Source: Hydrogenophilus thiooxidans
GTDB taxonomy: Bacteria; Pseudomonadota; Gammaproteobacteria; Burkholderiales; Rhodocyclaceae
Direction of reading: 5' to 3'
Length of the DNA stretch: 64,000 nt
Assembly (NCBI RefSeq): GCF_019049855.1
Contig: NZ_JAHLSY010000005.1
Coordinates: forward strand, 1 to 64,000
Below the pieces are notes generated by a model. It made no database searches, was not told the DNA's origin, and saw nothing but the letters and a program-made list of their open reading frames with translations. The translations under genes and the position numbers were made by a program. How positions within the stretch are numbered: the stretch's first letter is position 1; each line of letters begins with the position of its first letter. Shown piece after piece: positions 38,630 through 47,678 of this stretch.

Positions 38630-40540
38630 CTATTGGCCTCGTAAGAAGAGGGCGTCCAGTGCGGCGAGCGGCAGTTCGATCCAAGTGGGGCGCCCGTGGT
38701 TGCACTGGCCGCCCCGTTCGGTCGCTTCCAGATCGCGCAACAGCGCATTCATCTCGTCATGTGTGAGCGCGCGGTTTGCTCGCACTGCGCCATGACAGGC
38801 TACGCGAGCAAGGAGCGCGTCCCGCCGCGCGGTGACCGCGTTGCTGGTGGGGGCATCGCGCAAGGTTTCGAGGAGTTCGGCAACGAGCGCGGGGATTTCC
38901 CGCGGCGCGACGAATGGCGGATGGGTGCGCACGGCGATCGTCTCGGTATCGAGCAGCGATGCTTCGAGCCCCAGCTGTGCCAACGTGACGCGGTGTTCGG
39001 TGAAGGTGGCGAGCGCCGCGCCGTTCAGCCGAACGGGGACGGGGTGCAGGAGCGGTTGCGCGGGTAATCCCGTTTCGTCGTAGTGACGTTTCAGCCGTTC
39101 GTAGAGGATGCGTTCGTGTGCGGCGTGCATATCGACGAGCACGAGCCCGCGGCGGTTTTGCGCCAAAATGTAGATGCCATGCAGTTGCGCAAGCGCGTAA
39201 CCCAGCGGGGGCTCCGTCGCAGACGGTTCGACGGGGGGCGGTGAGGGGGCTTCCACCTCAGGCGCCGCGTGCTCGTGCGCAGGGGCGAGCGGGGGAAGCG
39301 CGCCGGGCGGAGTCGTGGGTGCGGGGGTGGCGGTTTCCGATCGCGCGGTGTTTGCGTCTACAAAGGCGTGCGCGGCAAAAGCCAGGTAGCGGGCGTTGGC
39401 GCTGTCGCGCACGGTCGATGTGCCAAACGGCAGCCGTTGCTGGGCGGCCGGGGACGAAACGATGGCGCGGGTCGCGGGCGCTGTTACGCGCTCCGTAGCA
39501 AGCGGAGGTTGCGTTTTACCAGCAGCTTCGGTGGCCTCGGTGCCGAGTGGCTGCGGGAATACCACCGTTGGTGCCAGCGCTTGCGCAATCGCACCGTTTA
39601 CCAAGCGGAAGATGGCGTTGGGGTCGCGAAAGCGCACTTCGCTTTTTGCCGGATGGACATTGACGTCGACGAGTTCGGGCGCGACGGTGAGAAAGAGCAC
39701 GTAGCTCGGTTGGCGGTGGCCGTGCAAGAGATCGTGGTAGGCTTGGCGCACGGCTTGGGCGAGCAGCCGGTCGCGAACCGCTCGACCATTCACGAAGAGG
39801 TATTGAAGCGCCTGGCGCGCGCTTTCCCGGGCGAAGCGGGGCTCGATCACCCAACCCAGGAGTTGCGCGGCGGGGGTTTCGGCGTGTGCCAAGCGCCATT
39901 CGGCGGGATCGGTCTGAAAAAGCGCCACAAAGCGGGCCTCTGCCGATTGGGGCGCAAGCCGCCACACCAGTTTGTCGTTGTGGGTGAGGTGCCAAGTCAC
40001 CTGCGGGTGCGCAAGTGCCAGCCGTCGCGCGGCTTCGATCGCGTGGTGCGCTTCGGTCTGCGGCGTTTTCAAAAATTTGCGCCGCGCGGGGACCGTATCG
40101 AAGAGGGCGCGGCAGTCTACCTCGGTGCCGGGGGCCATCGCATACGGCGTGAGCTCGCCACTGCGGGCGTCGAGCTTCATGCCGTGCGGCGCTTCGCGGG
40201 GGCGGGACGCGATCGTGAGGTGGGTGACCGCTGCGATCGCCGCAAGCGCTTCGCCGCGAAACCCTTTGGTGGTGACGCGGAGAAGCGCCTCGAGCGAATC
40301 GATCTTGCTCGTAGCGTGGCGCGCTATCGCAAGGGGTAATTCCGAGGCTGGGATCCCACAGCCGTCGTCACGGACGCAGACCCGTTCGATCCCGCCCGCT
40401 TCGAGGTGGATCGCGATTTCGGTGGCGCCGGCGTCCAAGCTGTTTTCGGCGAGCTCTTTGACGATCGACGCGGGCCGCTCGACCACTTCGCCAGCGGCGA
40501 TCTGGTTGATGAGCGTGTCGGGCAGAAGCTGGATCGGCAT
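38630..40540 (-). CDS. mutL: DNA mismatch repair protein MutL
   Basis: MutL couples mismatch recognition to strand incision. The 636-residue product starts MPIQLLPDTLINQIAAGEVV. The GHKL ATPase domain has ENSLDAGAT (32-40), DDGCGI (58-63) and KGFRGEAL (92-99). After a Pro/Ala-rich linker the C-terminal domain has DMHAAHERILYE and CNHGRPTW, which correspond to the metal-binding motifs of endonuclease-competent MutL. It is therefore likely an endonuclease-type MutL, unlike E. coli. It is divergent from purN. Confidence 0.96.
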   Translation of the reverse strand: MPIQLLPDTLINQIAAGEVVERPASIVKELAENSLDAGATEIAIHLEAGGIERVCVRDDGCGIPASELPLAIARHATSKIDSLEALLRVTTKGFRGEALAAIAAVTHLTIASRPREAPHGMKLDARSGELTPYAMAPGTEVDCRALFDTVPARRKFLKTPQTEAHHAIEAARRLALAHPQVTWHLTHNDKLVWRLAPQSAEARFVALFQTDPAEWRLAHAETPAAQLLGWVIEPRFARESARQALQYLFVNGRAVRDRLLAQAVRQAYHDLLHGHRQPSYVLFLTVAPELVDVNVHPAKSEVRFRDPNAIFRLVNGAIAQALAPTVVFPQPLGTEATEAAGKTQPPLATERVTAPATRAIVSSPAAQQRLPFGTSTVRDSANARYLAFAAHAFVDANTARSETATPAPTTPPGALPPLAPAHEHAAPEVEAPSPPPVEPSATEPPLGYALAQLHGIYILAQNRRGLVLVDMHAAHERILYERLKRHYDETGLPAQPLLHPVPVRLNGAALATFTEHRVTLAQLGLEASLLDTETIAVRTHPPFVAPREIPALVAELLETLRDAPTSNAVTARRDALLARVACHGAVRANRALTHDEMNALLRDLEATERGGQCNHGRPTWIELPLAALDALFLRGQ

Positions 40541-40544
40541 CGTT

Positions 40545-40569
40545 CGATTGTACGACAGGTGTACAATCG
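40545..40569. promoter_or_regulatory. 9-bp inverted repeat forming a symmetric divergent promoter or operator
   Basis: CGATTGTAC-GACAGGT-GTACAATCG lies five bases before the mutL start and 28 before purN. Each arm contains TACAAT read outwards: on plus at 40562-40567 towards purN, and on minus at 40552-40547 towards mutL. The two -10-like elements are thus mirror images. No good -35 is seen for either. It may be a bidirectional promoter, an operator, or both. Confidence 0.5.
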
Positions 40570-40597
40570 CGCGAACCACAGACGAAGAGGCGTAGCG

Positions 40598-41269
40598 ATG
40601 GGTGCAGCGAAACGGTTGGTGATCTTGATTTCGGGACGGGGAAGCAACATGGAGGCGATCGTGCGGGCGCAGATTCCCGGTGCGACGGTTGCTGCGGTGA
40701 TCAGCAACCGCCCCGACGCGGCGGGGTTGCGGTTTGCGCGCCAGCATGGCATCACCACCGAGGTGGTCGATCACAAGGCGTTCCCGACGCGCGACGCGTT
40801 CGATGCGGCGCTTGCTGAGCGCATCGACCACTATCGGCCCGATCTGGTGGTGCTCGCGGGGTTCATGCGCATTTTGGGCGAAGCGTTCGTTCGCCGCTAC
40901 GAAGGGCGAATGATGAATATCCACCCGTCGCTCCTTCCTGCGTTTCCCGGCTTGCACACCCACGAGCGCGCGATTGCCGAAGGGTGTCGGGTGCATGGCG
41001 CAACGGTCCATTTCGTCACGCCGGCGCTCGATCATGGCCCGATCATCGTTCAAGCGGCGGTGCCGGTGTTGCCCGAGGATACGCCAGAGACGCTCGCCGC
41101 ACGGGTGTTGCGCGAAGAGCACCGTATCTATCCGCAAGCGATCTGCTGGTTCGTCGAAGGGCGGATCTCGCTGACCCCGGAGGGACGGGTGATCGTGGCG
41201 GATGCCCGTTTCCCGGACGTCGCGGTGCACGTGCCGGCAACGGAAAAGCGCAAGGAAGCGACGGAATGA
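40598..41269 (+). CDS. purN: Phosphoribosylglycinamide formyltransferase
   Basis: PurN transfers a formyl group from 10-formyl-THF to GAR in purine synthesis. The 223-residue product has LVILISGRGSNMEAIV, the catalytic region GFMRILGEAFVRRYEGRMMNIHPSLLPAFPG (Asn, His) and HFVTPALDHGPIIVQ (Asp). Start AGCGATG follows GAAGAGGCG. The stop overlaps the next gene (ATGA). Confidence 0.97.
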   Translation: MGAAKRLVILISGRGSNMEAIVRAQIPGATVAAVISNRPDAAGLRFARQHGITTEVVDHKAFPTRDAFDAALAERIDHYRPDLVVLAGFMRILGEAFVRRYEGRMMNIHPSLLPAFPGLHTHERAIAEGCRVHGATVHFVTPALDHGPIIVQAAVPVLPEDTPETLAARVLREEHRIYPQAICWFVEGRISLTPEGRVIVADARFPDVAVHVPATEKRKEATE

Positions 41270-41985
41270 GGCGCGCGCTACTTGGGTGTGGCCACTGGGC
41301 GGTGGGGTTGGTGATCGGACTCTGGGCAGCGGTCGCGTTCGGCAATGCGGCTCGCGCGACGTTCGTCCTGCCCAGTGAGGGGCACGCCCAGTACACGGTC
41401 CAAAAAGGAGGGGTGCCCTTGGGAGTGGCGCGATTGGAATGGCAGGTTGCGCCGGATGGGCGCTATCGCATCGTTCTCGCGTCCCAAACCACCGGGTTGG
41501 CCGGGTTGCTGAGCCACTATGCGGAGACCCGTATCAGCGAAGGGCGTGTGGTGTCTGGGTGGTGGGTGCCCGAGCGCTCTGTGCGTCAACGGCCAGGAAA
41601 GGACGATGAGGTGATCGCGCGCGCTGAGGAGACCGTGGTGGTGACGCGCAAAGGCCAGACGCTACGCTACCCGGCGCCCCCAACTGCGCAGGATTTTCTA
41701 AGCCTCCTCTTTTCGATGCCATCACGCGCTGCGGCGGGAAAAGGCGATGGCGAGACGGTGTTACTCGGCGCAAAGCGCGGCAAAGCAATCACTTTCCTGA
41801 GAGCCGCCACCGAAGCGGTGACGTTGCCGGACGGACAAACGGTTTTGGGGTTGGTCTTTCACGCGGAGACGCAGAAAAAGGATTGGCAGGTGACCGCCGA
41901 GTGGCAGGTTGCACCGATCGTTCGTTTGGTGCGCCTCGAAGTAAATGGGGAAGAGGGTGATTTTGTCTACGAACTTGCGCGCTGA
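41266..41985 (+). CDS. DUF3108 domain secreted protein
   Basis: The 239-residue product has a probable signal peptide (to about residue 31, ending NAARA) and a mature beta-rich domain of the DUF3108 type (GHAQYTVQKGGVPLGVARLEW, DFLSLLFSMP). The function of this family is unknown; it is periplasmic or envelope-associated. It overlaps purN by four bases and the methyltransferase gene by 41. The purN-DUF3108 pairing is seen in betaproteobacteria. Confidence 0.75.
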   Translation: MRRALLGCGHWAVGLVIGLWAAVAFGNAARATFVLPSEGHAQYTVQKGGVPLGVARLEWQVAPDGRYRIVLASQTTGLAGLLSHYAETRISEGRVVSGWWVPERSVRQRPGKDDEVIARAEETVVVTRKGQTLRYPAPPTAQDFLSLLFSMPSRAAAGKGDGETVLLGAKRGKAITFLRAATEAVTLPDGQTVLGLVFHAETQKKDWQVTAEWQVAPIVRLVRLEVNGEEGDFVYELAR

Positions 41986-43282
41986 ATGGCACCCGCAACG
42001 GGTGCAGGCGGTGGTTCAGGCGTTATCGGAAGCGCTCACGTTCGCCGCGCCGGCAGACAAGGTGCTGTCGGCGTTTCTGCGCGCCTGGCCCCAGTTGGGG
42101 CAGCGCGACCGCGCCTGGGTTGCCGAAACCTATTACGGTGTGATTCGCCACTATCGTCGCCTCACCCTCTGGGCCGAGAGTACCGCGCCGCGCCATCTCC
42201 TGCTGGCATGGTTGGTGGTGGGGCGGGGCTTTTCGGTGGCGCAGCTGACCCCCTTCATCCGGCGGGAAGAGGCGGAATGGCTCGCGCACCGCAAAGCGGC
42301 GATCGCAAACTATTCGTGGCGTGACGCCGAACGGTTGAGCGTGCCCGATTGGTTGTGGGTGCGGCTCGTCGCCGCGTACGGGGGCGACGAAGCGCAACGC
42401 ATCGCAGCGAGCATGCTTTGCGCAGCGCCACTCGATCTGCGGGTAAACACCCTCAAAGCGAAGCGCAGCGAGGTGTTGGCGGCGTTTACCGCCGAGGGGC
42501 TCGAGGCGCAACCGACACCATGGTCGCCGTGGGGGATACGCCTTAGCGAAAAAGTGGCGCTCAACCGACACCCCTTCTACCGCGAGGGTGTCGTCGAAGT
42601 GCAGGACGAAGGGAGCCAATTGGTTGCTCGGTTGGTCGCCCCCAAACGGCGACAGACGGTGGTCGATTTCTGCGCGGGCGCCGGCGGCAAGGCGCTGGCG
42701 TTGGCGGCGCTCATGGCCAATAGCGGCCAGATTTTCGCGTGCGATGCGATCGCAAAGCGCCTCGCCGGTTTGCATCCCCGTTTGGCGCGTGCGGGCGCAA
42801 CCAACGTCCAGCCGATGGCGATCGCCGATGAACACGACCCCAAGCTCGCCCATCTGAGCGGAAAAGCCGACCGCGTATTGGTCGATGTCCCGTGCTCCGG
42901 GATCGGGACGCTACGCCGTAACCCCGATTTCAAATGGCGCCAGACGGAAGCAACGGTAGCGGCGCTTTCCGCGCAACAAGGGAGCATCCTCGCGTCGGCG
43001 GGCCGGTTGGTGAAACCAGGAGGCCGACTGGTTTATGTCACCTGTAGTATCTTGCCCGAAGAGAACGACTGCGTGGTGCAGCAGTTTCTCGCCGCGCACC
43101 CAGAGTTTGCGCCACTACCCTGGAATGAATTGACTGCCGATTGGCAGCACGGTACGCACGGCACCCCGTTTGTCAATGGCCCGTTACCAACGGATGGTGT
43201 GCCCGAGGCGGTGCGGCTTTTTCCTCATGTTCATGGGTGTGACGGCTTTTTCGCGGTGGTGCTCGAGCGACGTTCCGTCTAG
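41945..43282 (+). CDS. RsmB/NOP-family RNA (cytosine-C5) methyltransferase
   Basis: The 445-residue product has the SAM-binding FCAGAGGKALALAAL, motif IV DVPCSGIGTLRRNPDFKW and motif VI TCSILPEEN, with both catalytic cysteines. These define the Nop2/Sun m5C methyltransferases; the bacterial members RsmB (C967) and RsmF (C1407) modify 16S rRNA. The N-terminal part lacks an obvious NusB-like region, so the exact target is uncertain. The true start may be the GTG or TTG a few codons inside. Confidence 0.85.
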   Translation: MGKRVILSTNLRAEWHPQRVQAVVQALSEALTFAAPADKVLSAFLRAWPQLGQRDRAWVAETYYGVIRHYRRLTLWAESTAPRHLLLAWLVVGRGFSVAQLTPFIRREEAEWLAHRKAAIANYSWRDAERLSVPDWLWVRLVAAYGGDEAQRIAASMLCAAPLDLRVNTLKAKRSEVLAAFTAEGLEAQPTPWSPWGIRLSEKVALNRHPFYREGVVEVQDEGSQLVARLVAPKRRQTVVDFCAGAGGKALALAALMANSGQIFACDAIAKRLAGLHPRLARAGATNVQPMAIADEHDPKLAHLSGKADRVLVDVPCSGIGTLRRNPDFKWRQTEATVAALSAQQGSILASAGRLVKPGGRLVYVTCSILPEENDCVVQQFLAAHPEFAPLPWNELTADWQHGTHGTPFVNGPLPTDGVPEAVRLFPHVHGCDGFFAVVLERRSV

Positions 43283-43332
43283 AATAGACAAGGTTTCGAG
43301 CCATTTTTGTTGACACACAGAGGAGTAGTGTG

Positions 43333-44334
43333 ATGAGTGAGGCTTTTACCGCATTGATGATTCGGGAAAACCCGGAAGGGGGCGTGCGCGCCGCGTTGGA
43401 ATCGGTTCCGTTCTCAGAGCTCGACCCCGGTGAAGTGCTCATTCGCGTCCACTATTCGAGCATCAACTACAAGGATGCGTTGGCGGCAACGGGGAAAGGC
43501 AAGATCATTCGGCGTTTTCCCTGCATTGGCGGGATCGATCTCGCGGGAACGGTGGTCGAGTCGAGCGACGACCGTTTTCGGCCTGGGGAGGCGGTGATCG
43601 CCACGAGCTACGACATCGGGGTTTCGCACCACGGCGGATATGCCGAATATGCCCGGATTCCCGCGAAGTGGATCGTGCCGTTGCCGGCGGGTCTCGATCT
43701 GTTCGAAGCGATGGCGTTGGGGACTGCGGGCTATACCGCAGCGTTGGCGGTGGAACGGATGGAACACGAAGGGTTGAAGCCGGAGGCGGGGCCCGTGGTG
43801 GTGAGCGGCGCGTCGGGTGGCGTCGGGATGTTGGTGATCCAGATGCTGGCGGGCCGAGGGTATCACGTGGTGGCGCTCACGGGCAAACCGGAAGAGGCCG
43901 AGCAATTGAAAACGCTGGGGGCAGCGGAAATTCTCGACCGCAACGCGATCGATTTCGCTGCGACGCGGCCGCTTGAAAAAAGCCGCTGGGCAGGGGCAGT
44001 CGACAACGTCGGTGGTCCGATCCTCCACTGGATGTTGGCGACGATGAAACAGGCGGGAACGGTGGCGTCGATCGGTAACGCCGCGTCGCCGAAGCTCGAA
44101 ACCACGGTCTTTCCGTTCATTTTGCGTGGCGTGAGTCTGCTCGGGGTCGACTCGGCCTACACCGACTTTCCGTTGCGTGGCAAAGTGTGGGAGCGGTTGG
44201 CCACCGACCTCAAACCGCAACACCTCAAAGCGATCACCCGAGAAGTGCCGCTTACGGCGCTACCGGCGATCTTCGACGAGTTCATCGCCGGCAAGGCTAA
44301 AGGGCGCACGGTGGTTCGTATCGGTGATAAATGA
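43333..44334 (+). CDS. acuI: Acrylyl-CoA reductase (AcuI/YhdH type)
   Basis: This 333-residue medium-chain reductase uses NADPH to reduce acryloyl-CoA to propionyl-CoA. It has the GroES-like N terminus (HYSSINYKDALAATGKGKIIRRFP), the nucleotide-binding SGASGGVGMLVIQ, and the AcuI/YhdH features DLAGTVVESSDDRF and GVDSAYTDFPLR. It lacks zinc ligands. AGGAG lies eight bases before the ATG. The next gene encodes PrpE, which supports a role in acrylate or propionate metabolism. Confidence 0.87.
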   Translation: MSEAFTALMIRENPEGGVRAALESVPFSELDPGEVLIRVHYSSINYKDALAATGKGKIIRRFPCIGGIDLAGTVVESSDDRFRPGEAVIATSYDIGVSHHGGYAEYARIPAKWIVPLPAGLDLFEAMALGTAGYTAALAVERMEHEGLKPEAGPVVVSGASGGVGMLVIQMLAGRGYHVVALTGKPEEAEQLKTLGAAEILDRNAIDFAATRPLEKSRWAGAVDNVGGPILHWMLATMKQAGTVASIGNAASPKLETTVFPFILRGVSLLGVDSAYTDFPLRGKVWERLATDLKPQHLKAITREVPLTALPAIFDEFIAGKAKGRTVVRIGDK

Positions 44335-44380
44335 TGCATAATTATGGCTAGTCTTGTTGTGCGTTTGAGGGAGGGAAGCC

Positions 44381-46276
44381 ATGGGGGTATACGAAGCGTT
44401 CTACCGCCGTTCGATCGAGGAACGTGACGCTTTTTGGGCGGAGGAGGCAAAGCGGATCTACTGGCACAAAGCGCCAGAGGTGATCTGCGACGATTCGCGG
44501 CTGCCGTTCGTCAAATGGTTCAAAGGGGGGGAGACCAACCTCTGCTACAACGCGGTCGACCGCCACGCCGCAGAGCGCCCGAACGACACCGCACTGATCT
44601 ACGTTTCCACGGAAACGAACGAAGAGAAGCGCTACACCTTTGCGGAACTCCAGCGCGAGGTGGAGCGCATGGCTGCGCTCTACCTCAACCTGGGCGTTCA
44701 GAAAGGGGATCGGGTGCTCATCTACATGCCGATGATTCCCGAAGCGGCGTTTGCGATGCTGGCGGCGGTACGCATCGGTGCGATCCATTCGGTGGTCTTC
44801 GGCGGCTTTGCGTCGGCGTCGCTCGCTACCCGCATCGACGACGCGCAACCGAAGATCATGGTGACGGCTGATGCGGGGATGCGCAACGGCAAAGTGGTCC
44901 CCTATAAGCACCTGGTGGATGAAGCGTGTGCGTTGGCAAAAACACCACCTGAAAAAGTCATCATCGTCGACCGTGGGCTCGACAAGGGGTTTCCGCGGGT
45001 CGAAGGGCGAGACCTCGATTACGCGACCCTGCGCGCGCAGCACCTCGATGCTGCAGTTTCCGTGACGTGGGTCGAGTCTACCCATCCAAGCTACATCCTC
45101 TACACCTCGGGGACCACCGGCAAACCCAAAGGGGTGCAGCGCGACACGGGCGGGTACGCGGTGGCGCTCGCGGCGTCGATGGACTACATTTTCTGCGGCA
45201 AGGCCGGCGAAACGATGTTTGCCACTTCCGACATCGGCTGGGTGGTCGGCCACAGCTACATCATCTACGGGCCGCTTCTGGCGGGCATGGCGACGATCCT
45301 CTACGAAGGAACACCGCTGCGCCCCGATCCGGGCATCTGGTGGCGAATGGTCGAGCAATACCGCGTTGCTGTGATGTTCTCCGCGCCCACCGCGATCCGG
45401 GTGCTCAAGAAGCAGGATCCGAAGTATCTAAAGAGTGCCGATCTTTCCAGCCTCAAGCATCTCTTTCTTGCGGGTGAGCCGCTCGATGAGACCACCCATA
45501 AGTGGATCCACGAAGCGTTGGGCAAACCGGTGATCGACAACTACTGGCAAACCGAAACCGGTTGGCCAATGCTTGCGATCTGCCGCGGCATCGAAGAGAA
45601 ACCGATCAAATACGGCTCTCCTGGGTTCCCGGTCTATGGGTACAACCTCAAAATCTTCCGCGAGGATGGTACCGAGTGTGGTCCCAACGAGAAAGGGATC
45701 GTCGGCATCTTGCCGCCGCTGCCCCCGGGGTGCCTGAGTTCGGTGTGGGGAGATGATGCGCGCTTCATCAGCTCCTACTTCAGCCTCTTCAAAGAGCCGC
45801 TCGTTTATTCTTCCGCCGACTGGGGGATCAAGGACGAAGCGGGTTACCATTTCATCCTGGGTCGCACCGACGACGTGATCAACGTCGCGGGGCATCGCCT
45901 GGGCACGCGCGAAATCGAAGAGGCGGTGCAGGCGCATACCACGATTGCCGAAGTGGCGGTGGTCGGTGTCCGCGACGAAGTCAAAGGGCAGGTTCCAGTC
46001 GCGTTTGCGGTGGTCAAAGATCCGTCGCGGGTCGAAACGGAGCAAGGGCGGCAAGCGCTCGAAGCGGAAGTCAAGCAGAAAGTGGACGAGCTCTTGGGCG
46101 CAATCGCTCGACCCCAGCGCGTCTATTTCGTCTCGGCCTTGCCGAAGACCCGCTCCGGCAAGATGTTGCGCCGCTCGATCCAGGCGCTTGCCGAAGGGCG
46201 CGATCCCGGCGACCTCACGACGATCGAAGACCGTTCGGCGCTGGAGCAGATCGCCGAGGCGCTCAAAACGCAATAA
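44381..46276 (+). CDS. prpE: Propionate-CoA ligase
   Basis: This 631-residue AMP-forming acyl-CoA synthetase makes propionyl-CoA, and in some bacteria acryloyl-CoA. It has YTSGTTGKPKGVQRDTGGY, the PrpE-type substrate region ATSDIGWVVGHSYIIYGPL, WQTETGWPM, and the catalytic lysine in KTRSGKMLRRS. The RDTGGY segment distinguishes PrpE from acetyl-CoA synthetase. It follows acuI by 46 bases; GGAGGGAAGCC precedes the ATG. Confidence 0.92.
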   Translation: MGVYEAFYRRSIEERDAFWAEEAKRIYWHKAPEVICDDSRLPFVKWFKGGETNLCYNAVDRHAAERPNDTALIYVSTETNEEKRYTFAELQREVERMAALYLNLGVQKGDRVLIYMPMIPEAAFAMLAAVRIGAIHSVVFGGFASASLATRIDDAQPKIMVTADAGMRNGKVVPYKHLVDEACALAKTPPEKVIIVDRGLDKGFPRVEGRDLDYATLRAQHLDAAVSVTWVESTHPSYILYTSGTTGKPKGVQRDTGGYAVALAASMDYIFCGKAGETMFATSDIGWVVGHSYIIYGPLLAGMATILYEGTPLRPDPGIWWRMVEQYRVAVMFSAPTAIRVLKKQDPKYLKSADLSSLKHLFLAGEPLDETTHKWIHEALGKPVIDNYWQTETGWPMLAICRGIEEKPIKYGSPGFPVYGYNLKIFREDGTECGPNEKGIVGILPPLPPGCLSSVWGDDARFISSYFSLFKEPLVYSSADWGIKDEAGYHFILGRTDDVINVAGHRLGTREIEEAVQAHTTIAEVAVVGVRDEVKGQVPVAFAVVKDPSRVETEQGRQALEAEVKQKVDELLGAIARPQRVYFVSALPKTRSGKMLRRSIQALAEGRDPGDLTTIEDRSALEQIAEALKTQ

Positions 46277-46317
46277 GCTGCGTGCCCCCGGCGCCGCACG
46301 CGCAGCGCGCGGCCATC

Positions 46318-46358
46318 AACACCGCTTGCGGCAGCTGCTGCAAGCGGTGTTGCGTTTT
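46318..46358 (+). terminator. Terminator after prpE
   Basis: AACACCGCTTGC and GCAAGCGGTGTT form a 12-bp perfect stem around a 10-base loop, followed by GCGTTTTGG. The T run is short, but the stem is strong and placed about 40 bases after prpE. Confidence 0.7.
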
Positions 46359-46469
46359 GGGGCTTCAGTCGGCCCGATTGGTTGGGGATAGGCCGACACC
46401 GCGCTAAAATGGCTTTTTTGGGGAATCCAAACCATGGGGTTCCCTCTTTTCGTTGCGGAAGGAATGGCA

Positions 46470-47675
46470 ATGACCCATCTGATGAACACCTACGCCCGTT
46501 TGCCGGTGGCGTTCACGCACGGGGCGGGGGTCTGGCTCAGCGACGAAGTGGGAAACCGCTATCTCGACGCGCTTGCGGGCATCGCGGTCTCGACTTTGGG
46601 GCACGCCCATCCGCGCCTGGCCGAAGCGATCTGCGCCCAAGCCAAAAAGGTGCTCCACACCTCGAACCTCTATCGCATTCCCGCGCAGGAGGCGTTGGCC
46701 GAGCGGCTCTGTGCGCTGAGTGGCATGACCGAAGTCTTTTTTGCCAATTCGGGCGCGGAAGCGAACGAAGGGGCGATCAAACTCGCCCGCCTCTACGGCC
46801 ATCGCCGCGGCATCGCGCGGCCGAAGATCGTCGTGATGGAGCAGGCGTTTCACGGTCGGACGCTCGCAGCGCTCTCGGCAACCGGTAACGTCAAGGCCCA
46901 GCAAGGCTTTGAGCCGCTCGTCGAAGGGTTCGTTCGGGTGCCGTTCGGTGATCTTGCCGCACTGGAAGCGGCGCTTATGGATTCCGACGTCGTTGCGGTG
47001 CTCTTCGAAGTGATCCAGGGAGAAGGCGGGATTCGCCTCGCCGCGCCCGAGGTCGTGCGGGCGATCCGGGAGATCACCGCGGCGCGGGGCGTGTTGATGA
47101 TGTGCGACGAGGTGCAGTGTGGCGTTGGGCGCACTGGCCATTGGTTCGGTTGGCAGTGGGCCGCTGCGGCGCTGGGGGTGGCGCCGGAGGCGCTGGCACC
47201 GGACGTGATGACGCTCGCAAAAGGGCTCGGTTCCGGCGTACCCCTAGGTGCGCTCCTGGCACGGGGGCCTGCCGCTGGGGTTTTCGGTCCGGGAAATCAT
47301 GGATCGACGTTTGGCGGCAATCCCTTGGCGTGCGTCGCCGGGCTCACCACGCTCGCGGTGATCGAGGAAGAGGGATTGCTCGCGAACGCGGCGGCACGCG
47401 GCGCGCAACTCAAGAACGCACTGCAACAGGCGTTTGCTGACCTTCCCGCGGTTCAGGAGGTGCGCGGGGAAGGACTGATGATCGGAGTGGTGCTCGACCG
47501 CCCCTGTGGTGCCTTGGTGCGGACCGCGCTCGAGGAGGCGCGGTTACTGATCAACGTGACCGCCGAGCGGGTGATACGCCTTTTGCCGCCGCTCGTCATT
47601 TCGGAAGCTGAGACGGAGGAGATCGCCGCGCGGCTGGTGCCGTTGGTGCGGCGATTCGTGAGGGGAGAGGAATAG
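46470..47675 (+). CDS. argD: Acetylornithine aminotransferase
   Basis: ArgD is a PLP enzyme that makes N-acetylornithine. The 401-residue product has ANSGAEANEGAIKLAR, QAFHGRTLAALSATG, CDEVQCGVGRTG and the PLP lysine in MTLAKGLGSGVPLGA. The second of two close ATGs is chosen because GGAAGGA lies six bases before it, whereas the first ATG would abut it. It precedes argF by three bases. Confidence 0.93.
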   Translation: MTHLMNTYARLPVAFTHGAGVWLSDEVGNRYLDALAGIAVSTLGHAHPRLAEAICAQAKKVLHTSNLYRIPAQEALAERLCALSGMTEVFFANSGAEANEGAIKLARLYGHRRGIARPKIVVMEQAFHGRTLAALSATGNVKAQQGFEPLVEGFVRVPFGDLAALEAALMDSDVVAVLFEVIQGEGGIRLAAPEVVRAIREITAARGVLMMCDEVQCGVGRTGHWFGWQWAAAALGVAPEALAPDVMTLAKGLGSGVPLGALLARGPAAGVFGPGNHGSTFGGNPLACVAGLTTLAVIEEEGLLANAAARGAQLKNALQQAFADLPAVQEVRGEGLMIGVVLDRPCGALVRTALEEARLLINVTAERVIRLLPPLVISEAETEEIAARLVPLVRRFVRGEE

Positions 47676-47678
47676 ACG

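Noticed and set aside
39269-40339. Long plus-strand frame within mutL
   Set aside because: Arg/Gly-rich antisense shadow of mutL without domain features.
38630-41230. An 866-residue version of MutL extending over purN
   Set aside because: The extra N terminus is antisense to purN; the ATG at 40540 gives the exact MutL N terminus.
43277-43289. GTCTA-GAA-TAGAC inverted repeat after rsmB
   Set aside because: Arms of only five bases with no T run and no partner site; chance is likely.
43310-43315. Perfect TTGACA before acuI as a -35 element
   Set aside because: The -10 would fall on the acuI start codon, so it cannot drive acuI.
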